In this document: piece after piece, positions 57,999 through 64,000 of the stretch | Position numbering within the stretch: the stretch's first letter is position 1 | Layout of the letters: the number at the start of each line of letters is the position of its first letter | Assembly: GCF_014839835.1 (NCBI RefSeq) | Contig: NC_071632.1 | Span: 16,448,487 to 16,512,486 of the forward strand | Direction: 5' to 3' | DNA from: Dryobates pubescens | Lineage: Eukaryota; Chordata; Aves; Piciformes; Picidae | DNA length: 64,000 nt | Notes under the pieces: model-generated | The model's input: only the letters and a program-made list of their open reading frames with translations | Database searches by the model: none | What the model was told of the DNA's origin: nothing | Position numbers and translations under genes: made by a program

Positions 57999-60684
57999 AG
58001 AAGCATTCAGGCTTGTGAAGGAGTGGAGTCCCAGCTGTATTTTTAGCTCTCTGCTTTATTGGACTGCACTTGGCAGTGTCTCCTGGCTGCTCAGTAGTTT
58101 GGCAACTCTCCTCTTTTGACAAGTTAAAACCTTGAATCTCTTCTTTCCTGTCCCTTCAAATTACTGAATGGTTCTTGCTCCTTTCAAGACAGCATTTGTG
58201 ACTTCTGCTGCTTTATCAAGTGCAAGCATTTAACTTCTCCTGAAAGAGCCTGGATCTGTTAGGCTCCGTGATGGAGTAATGTCCCTTATAAGAGCACTTG
58301 AAACATGCTGGCATCTGAGATCTTGGCCTGGCTGTATTCAAGATTTTCCCTTTGAGTTTCAGAAGGCAGTAAAAAGACACAGATCAAAGGGTTTAGGAAA
58401 TGAGATTTCTTTTTTTCTTAAACCACTTCCAAAAATTAGTCTGATGAAGTTAAGTGCTCAGAGTGCCTGGTGGGTTTGCAGTGCCTGATGCCTGGGTTGG
58501 AGGAGTCTATCTCTGTGTGCTTGTTGCATGGGCCATGGAGGGATTTGGGGATGTCACAGAGAATCCCAAGTCCTCCATCCCTGGGAACTGCTGGGGAGGT
58601 TGCTGCTCCCTGGGCCAGAAGCACTCTGGGACTCGGTTAGCAATTTACTGAGCATGCATGTGCCTCACTACCACCCAAAACACTACAGCCATCCTCTGTT
58701 CACTCCTGCATGAAGAGGCTGTCCCTGCCCCTGCCTGCAGCCATGCACCTGCCCCTGGTCTCCACAAGGCAGCTGTGGCCATCGGGGGTTTGAAACCTCT
58801 TGTCACAATGTGCTCTGAAAGCCAGGCTGGACATTGCTCCTTTAAGTTCTTCCTCTGTGTGAGCAAGGCCTGATCCAGTTCCTGCAACAGCCAGGAGGAG
58901 GAACATCAGGCTGCATGACCAGGAGCAGGAGACAGCCTGAGACATACAGCTTTAATTCAGGGCCATTATCACGTCCCTGGTGCCAAGACAAGTTATTCTT
59001 TCCACATTTTGATGACAGGAACAGCTTGTGCTGCTCAGCCATGATTTATTGCGTAGGATGAGAGGAAGCTGATAGCCTGGCAGCACACGGACGGGGTGCA
59101 TGTGCTTCTCCTGTGCCTCATTTACCTCTCACTGTCCAAGAGGCTTGCTAGAGCTACTTGTACCTCAGTGCTGCCAGGCAAAGCTGTGATCCCAGGGGCA
59201 CACCTCGGGAAGCCTGTGAAAAATGCCATGCTTCACGCAGGTTCTACTGTGTGAGGATACTGAGTGTCACAGCCATCTAATACCCAGGGATGCTGGGAAA
59301 ACACAACTGGGCACAGCACTCTAATGCTCACACTTAGTGTTCCCATCATTTTCCCCAAAGCTAGGTGGTGAGGTTGAAGCTAAACCAGGGAATGAACTAG
59401 ATTTTGGGAAACTGATTCTTCCTTCACTGTTAGGGGGGGCAGAAAAAGGAGACAACTGCAGCAACAGGAGACATCTCCTGAGGCTGATCCTACTAAGTGT
59501 AGGGTGCTCAGCTGAGGTGTAAAGAGTGGCTACAGTATCTTGAGCTATTTAGGGAGGCAAGGCTGTAGATGTGAAACACAGCTTGGGAGTGCAGGGATCA
59601 AATACAGTGGTTAGTGCCATTAGGAATTTCTGAGGACATCCCATCTTATCCCATCCTGCCATATCAAAGGGGCGTAGCTCTCCTGAGGTCCCTTGTTATC
59701 TCCACCAGCCCCATGGAGATGTCTTCATACTCTGGAGCATCTCAACTGGGCCAAAACACAAAAGAGCTGGGGAGTTTTAAAGCCACACAGGCATGAGGTC
59801 AACAACAGAGACTTCAGTCACACTACAGCTGAACAGAAGTGTTCTGGATATAGATATTTCATCCAAATCCTCCCCTGGCGCTGCTATGATTTTTCAGAAT
59901 AACCCTCAAAATCTGTAGCTGAAATTGTACCTTCATCTAGTCATTCCCTTGATCACTTGCAGACAAAAAATGGTGGGGATTTGGGACAGGGATTTGGGGC
60001 TATGACTAACAACTACAATGGGCTCCCTTTCCTCCTGACAGATATACAGCTTTCATTACTGGAAAGCTTTTTGGGATGCTTTGACTATGAAATGCACTTA
60101 AGGACCTTTAAGTTCTCATCACTGGTGACCCCAACGTAGTAGCCAAGTGTTTATTTCCAGGGGAGTGCAATAGGTGATAGTTTCCTAAGCAGGGTATCTC
60201 ATCAGGTTTATTTTGGAGGAAGACCATTTTATGTTATTCCTCCTGGTGGCAGGGTTCTCCTGTAATTTTTAACCCTGGTGTGTGGCTCGTGCAATACCCA
60301 GGGAATTGGGTCCCCAGGTCATGCTGAGCCTTTCTGTCAGCTTGGCTGTACCAACCGGAAAGTCTTCACTGTCTCTATGCTCATGCCGAAGTATTTCAGC
60401 TCTACTGGTCACAGATATTGATGCTTTGGCAGGGTTCATACACTTCCTGATGCAATGGAGTCAGAGCATGTCCAGCTACAGGTGTTTTGGTCCCTCACTC
60501 AGCTTCCCTGGCCAAAGTGTAGGTGTATCTGTGAGAGGTTTTTGAGCACTTACCTTCAGAAGATGGTTTCCACCAGCTGTGGATGTGTGTGCCATGCCAG
60601 TCATGGAGACACATCTAAGCCCCAGGACATCCACACCTCTCCTCTAGACCCTTTGGAAAAGAAGATGGGGGGGGGGGGGTTTAG

Positions 60685-60745
60685 AACTAGATGGTCTTCA
60701 AAGCCCCTTCCAACCCAAATCATTCTGTAATTTTATGATTTAAGT
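60685..60745 (+). mobile_element. Short CR1 3'-end fragment
   Basis: tagaactagatggtcttcaa, ccccttccaacccaaatcat and the tail ttctgtaattttatgattt match a CR1 3' end. A run of about 13 G (60667-60679) sits at its upstream edge. Confidence 0.85.
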
Positions 60746-61292
60746 TTTGCTTTATTTTATGGGGTTTTTTTTGTTAATATGATACCTTAGTGAGATACAT
60801 GGTGCTTCTGGTCCCACAGAGAACAGGTGCTGCCCAAGAGCAAGGTGGCCACCCCCAGAGGATGGGAGAAGGAGGCAGCTGCCCAGTAGATGGCAATACT
60901 GCCATTCAGCAGCAGGCTTAGCGGTGTTAAACAGGCTGGTGGCAATGTGTGGATTAAGCAGCATTGCAGACTCTGGTCATAGCTGTGAGGGAGAAAACTT
61001 AGGTCTCTCGAATAACAGCTTGCCTGAAGTGTCCTGTCAGCCAGAGCCCTGGCAAAGGAGGATTTTTTGCAGGGAAAAAACCACTGAAGCAAGAATATTT
61101 ACATTTATTCAGTGCATTTAGCATCATCCATTTCTCCAGACACTAAGGTCTCGCATCTCCTCCAGAGACAATGATGTCAGAGGGGCCCTCACATGGGGCA
61201 GAAATCAAACTGCTTTAATTCTAGTGTGTAAGGTGGGTTGATTTGGTGGAGAGGACACTTACTGACAGTGCAATGAAGATTTCTGTGGTGCT

Positions 61293-61450
61293 GAATATCA
61301 GGACAGGTTGAGAGTATTGGGGTTGTTCACTTTGGAGAAGGGAAGGCTCCAGGGAGACCTTAGAGCAGCCTTCCAAAGGAGGCCCACGGGAAAGCTGGGG
61401 AGGGACTCTTCCTCAGGGAGTGCAGTGACAGGGGTAATGGTTTCAAATCT
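61293..61450 (+). mobile_element. Internal CR1 fragment
   Basis: gagagtattggggttgttca, ggagaagggaaggctccagg and gccttccaaaggaggcccac match the CR1 segment before the 3' UTR. Diverged and short. Confidence 0.8.
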
Positions 61451-61679
61451 GGGATGCGTCTATGCTCTTTGCAGAGGACCTGGGACAATTCTATTCTCTG
61501 CAGTGCTCAGCCACACAGTGAAAATCTGCCTTTTCCTTCTATCAACCAGACAAGTGAAGAGAAAATGTGTTTCCTCCCAAAGCTTCTGCCTCCAAACCAG
61601 ACACAAGCCCGTCCATGCCCTGTGGAAATGCCCCTGTTGCTGCAGAGCCAACACCTCTGCCCTCACCTTGCCCTGGAGC

Positions 61680-62030
61680 CTCTAGGTTGGTTTTTTCCTC
61701 GTTGGAGATAAAGTCCATCCTGTCTATCATTTTATAGCATTTCCTGACGAGAAGAGTCCTCGGGTACCTCATTCCCACCCGGCGCCAGGTCTGGAGGAGC
61801 CTGGCGTCAAGTCCTGTCCACATGCCCGGCAGCCGTGGGCTGGCCGGATGACTCATCCCTGTTCCAGAGGCTGCTCCACCACCTGCAGAGAAAGGCTTTT
61901 CTCTTCTGGGAGCTGCGCGCAGGGTTCAGCTCTTGGAGGCATCTGAAAACGAAACGAAAAGGGGCGATGAGTAATTCTGTGCCTCTGGGTGTTACAAGCA
62001 CGGTGCACAGGGTGGCTGTGTGAAGGCGGA
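61680..62030. other. GC/CpG-richer unique block with AP-1 and ISRE-like motifs
   Basis: About 350 bases not from CR1, with more CpG than the neighbours. It holds a TGACTCA (AP-1) site near 61851 and an ISRE-like GAAAACGAAACGAAAA at 61945-61960. A minus-strand open frame covers 61542-61856 (104 codons), but I recognise no domain in it. It could be a regulatory element or an unrecognised exon. Confidence 0.35.
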
Positions 62031-62464
62031 GGGGAGGAAAATCAATGAAGATAAAGAGGGTGATGAAGCCCTGAGCAAGGTGGGGAGTGCACAGCAGGGT
62101 TTAATTGGGGTCAATGAGGCGCCAGTTCCCGGTGATGGGAAGGAGCACCGCTGCCTGCTGTCAAATGAGGTGTGAGTCCCAGCTCTGCATCACCTGATTG
62201 GGGTATGTGTGTCCTGGTGTCTGCAAGAAAATCAGCTGGCCTCCACCCTGCCATGGCCAGGGAGCAGACTGAGGGTTGCATCTGCTTTCACCACTTTAAG
62301 ATGCAGCCCTGTGAAAACCTAGTGGTTATGGCTTTAATGCCAGCACCTTGCAGAAGGATGATCTCCAAACAGCCAGGAAAACCCATCCAGGGCATCTCCT
62401 GCCTCCCTTTTCAATGCAAACATGAACTCCTCTTGGCACAGAGAGCCCATGATAAATTCTGCCC

Positions 62465-62966
62465 CTGCAGTACTGTGTCCAGCTCTGGGGCCTCCAACAT
62501 AAGAAAGACACAGACCTGTTGGAGTGGGTCCAGAGGAGAGCCCACAAAGATGATCAGGGGGCTGAAAGATCTCTTCTGGCAAGACAGGTGGAGAGTTGGA
62601 GTTGTTCAGCCTGGAGAAGAGAAGGCTCCAGGGAGACCTTATAGTAGCCTTCCAGTACTTAAAGGAGGGCTACCAAAAAGATGGGGATAGGCTTTTTAGC
62701 AAGGGAGTGTAGGGATAAGACAAAGGGTGATGATTTTAATCTGAAAGAGGGTAGATTTAGATTAAAGAAGAAACTCTTTACTGTAAAGGTGGCAAGGCAC
62801 TGAAACAGGTTGCCCAGAGAAGTTGTGGATGCCCTCTCCCTGGAGCCAGGCTGGGTGGGGCTTTGAGCAACCTAGCCTAGTGGAAGGTGATCCTGCTCAG
62901 CAGGGTTGGAGCTAGATAATCTTCAAGGTCCCTTCCAGCCTGAAGTATTCTATGATGATTCTATAG
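62465..62966 (+). mobile_element. CR1 LINE fragment
   Basis: It runs from gcagtactgtgtccagctct through ggagaagagaaggctccagg and ggttgcccagagaagttgtg to the tail tattctatgatgattctata. The whole 3' end is present with moderate divergence. Confidence 0.9.
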
Positions 62967-64000
62967 TTCCTCCTGAAGATTCCCATGCTAAAAGCTGGTT
63001 TATGGGATCCAGCACTTCAGGGCTGTTCCATCACCATTCTTTGGGGGTGGTGGGTCCTGGGGCTATGATGCCATTTGTTGGGGAAGAGCACAAAGTCATC
63101 ACTGTGAGCATAAAACCTACAAGTGTGATGGCTGGAGCTGTATACTCCTCCCAGTCAGAAAATACTTAATGTAAGAGGAAATTACTGGCATAAACTCCAT
63201 GGGAGAAAAAAAAAAACAGCTACATCCAGACACATCCCTCTGGGAGCAGAAGCTGGGGCTGGGCTTCACCACACTTTGCAGAGCAGCCACAGACAGGACT
63301 CTTTTCAATATTGCTGCTTTTATGGCTGAGAAAATAGTTTGTAACAAATAGTTTATTCAATTAATTGAGCTTCTCTGCTCCAGGGGCAGATGGCAAGTGT
63401 TAGAAATGGATTCCCAATGGAAAATGAGACAATGGCATTGTTGGGCCAATTTCCCTTGCTTTCAGGTCAATGCCAGTGGTTATGATTTATGCCTATGCTA
63501 TCGAATGCAAGCCCAGGGGACAGGCATGTGTTTCCCCAGCCAGGTTTCTGGGCCCGATTTGTCTTTGCACCACAGGCTGGATCACATCCTCACCTTCTCC
63601 TTCTTTCCCTGCCTTGACTAGCACCAAGTATATTCTCTCTGCTTTCCCCCAAAGGCACAAAGTCATGGTGATGCTCCTTCTTAGCTGCATCCTTCCAATC
63701 CCAAAGGGCCCATGGGCTGACAAGAAATGGTTTGTAGCCCACAAGGGAGGGAAGTTTCCAGAGATTCCCAACATTTCTTCTATGTGCCCTTCAGCTATGG
63801 GGATATTTCCACCACCACCTCTTCCATCATTTCATGGTGATGGGCAGCCACCATCCACAAGCCAAGCAAGCTGAGGAAACAGAGATAGACCCCATCATAG
63901 GCACTCCATTAGGCTCCAGTCTGGGGACTGACCCTACAGCTGGTTTCCTGCTATGGGACTGGCTCCATGCTGGTACTCACTTTTCCAGGCTCCCCCTACA

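Larger units (their letters stand above)
56720..64000. other. Intergenic region downstream of the elastase gene
   Basis: About 7.3 kb without a supportable gene. It contains the CR1 fragments listed separately, two interferon-response-like motifs, and a GC-rich unique block near 61.7-62.0 kb. Short open frames show no recognisable domain. Confidence 0.65.

Overview
The window is vertebrate nuclear DNA and almost certainly avian. It carries many CR1 LINE fragments, several with long pentanucleotide tails, and compact introns with standard GT-AG sites. Its genes match vertebrate WDR48 and GORASP1 exon by exon. The density of CR1 copies with expanded ATTCT/ATTCC-type tails suggests a CR1-rich lineage such as woodpeckers and relatives (Piciformes). 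That placement is inference.

Three protein-coding genes can be built. (1) WDR48 (UAF1) lies on + from 157 to 23690 with 19 coding exons. It gives exactly 677 codons plus stop, starts in a CpG island, and has a 3' UTR that may reach about 25.7 kb. (2) GORASP1 (GRASP65) lies on - from 36190 down to 29623 with 9 coding exons and 428 codons, starting in a second CpG island. The two genes converge tail to tail. (3) A chymotrypsin-like elastase gene lies on + from about 52.1 to 56.6 kb with 8 exons. It has an intact catalytic triad, an R|VIGG activation site, and a TATA box ahead of a likely signal-peptide exon.

Between GORASP1 and the elastase gene (36.6-52.0 kb) is a gene-poor block with more than a dozen CR1 fragments, three pentanucleotide arrays and two AT-rich blocks that look like possible conserved non-coding elements. 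In mammals GORASP1 is head to head with TTC21A; no TTC21A exon was recognised here. The last 7 kb (56.7-64.0 kb) has CR1 fragments, two interferon-response-like motifs and one GC-rich unique block, but no gene I can support. No tRNA, rRNA, CRISPR array, DNA transposon or LTR element was recognised.

The genes do not form a pathway. WDR48 is a nuclear/cytoplasmic activator of the deubiquitinases USP1, USP12 and USP46. GORASP1 is a Golgi stacking protein. The elastase is a secreted digestive-type zymogen.
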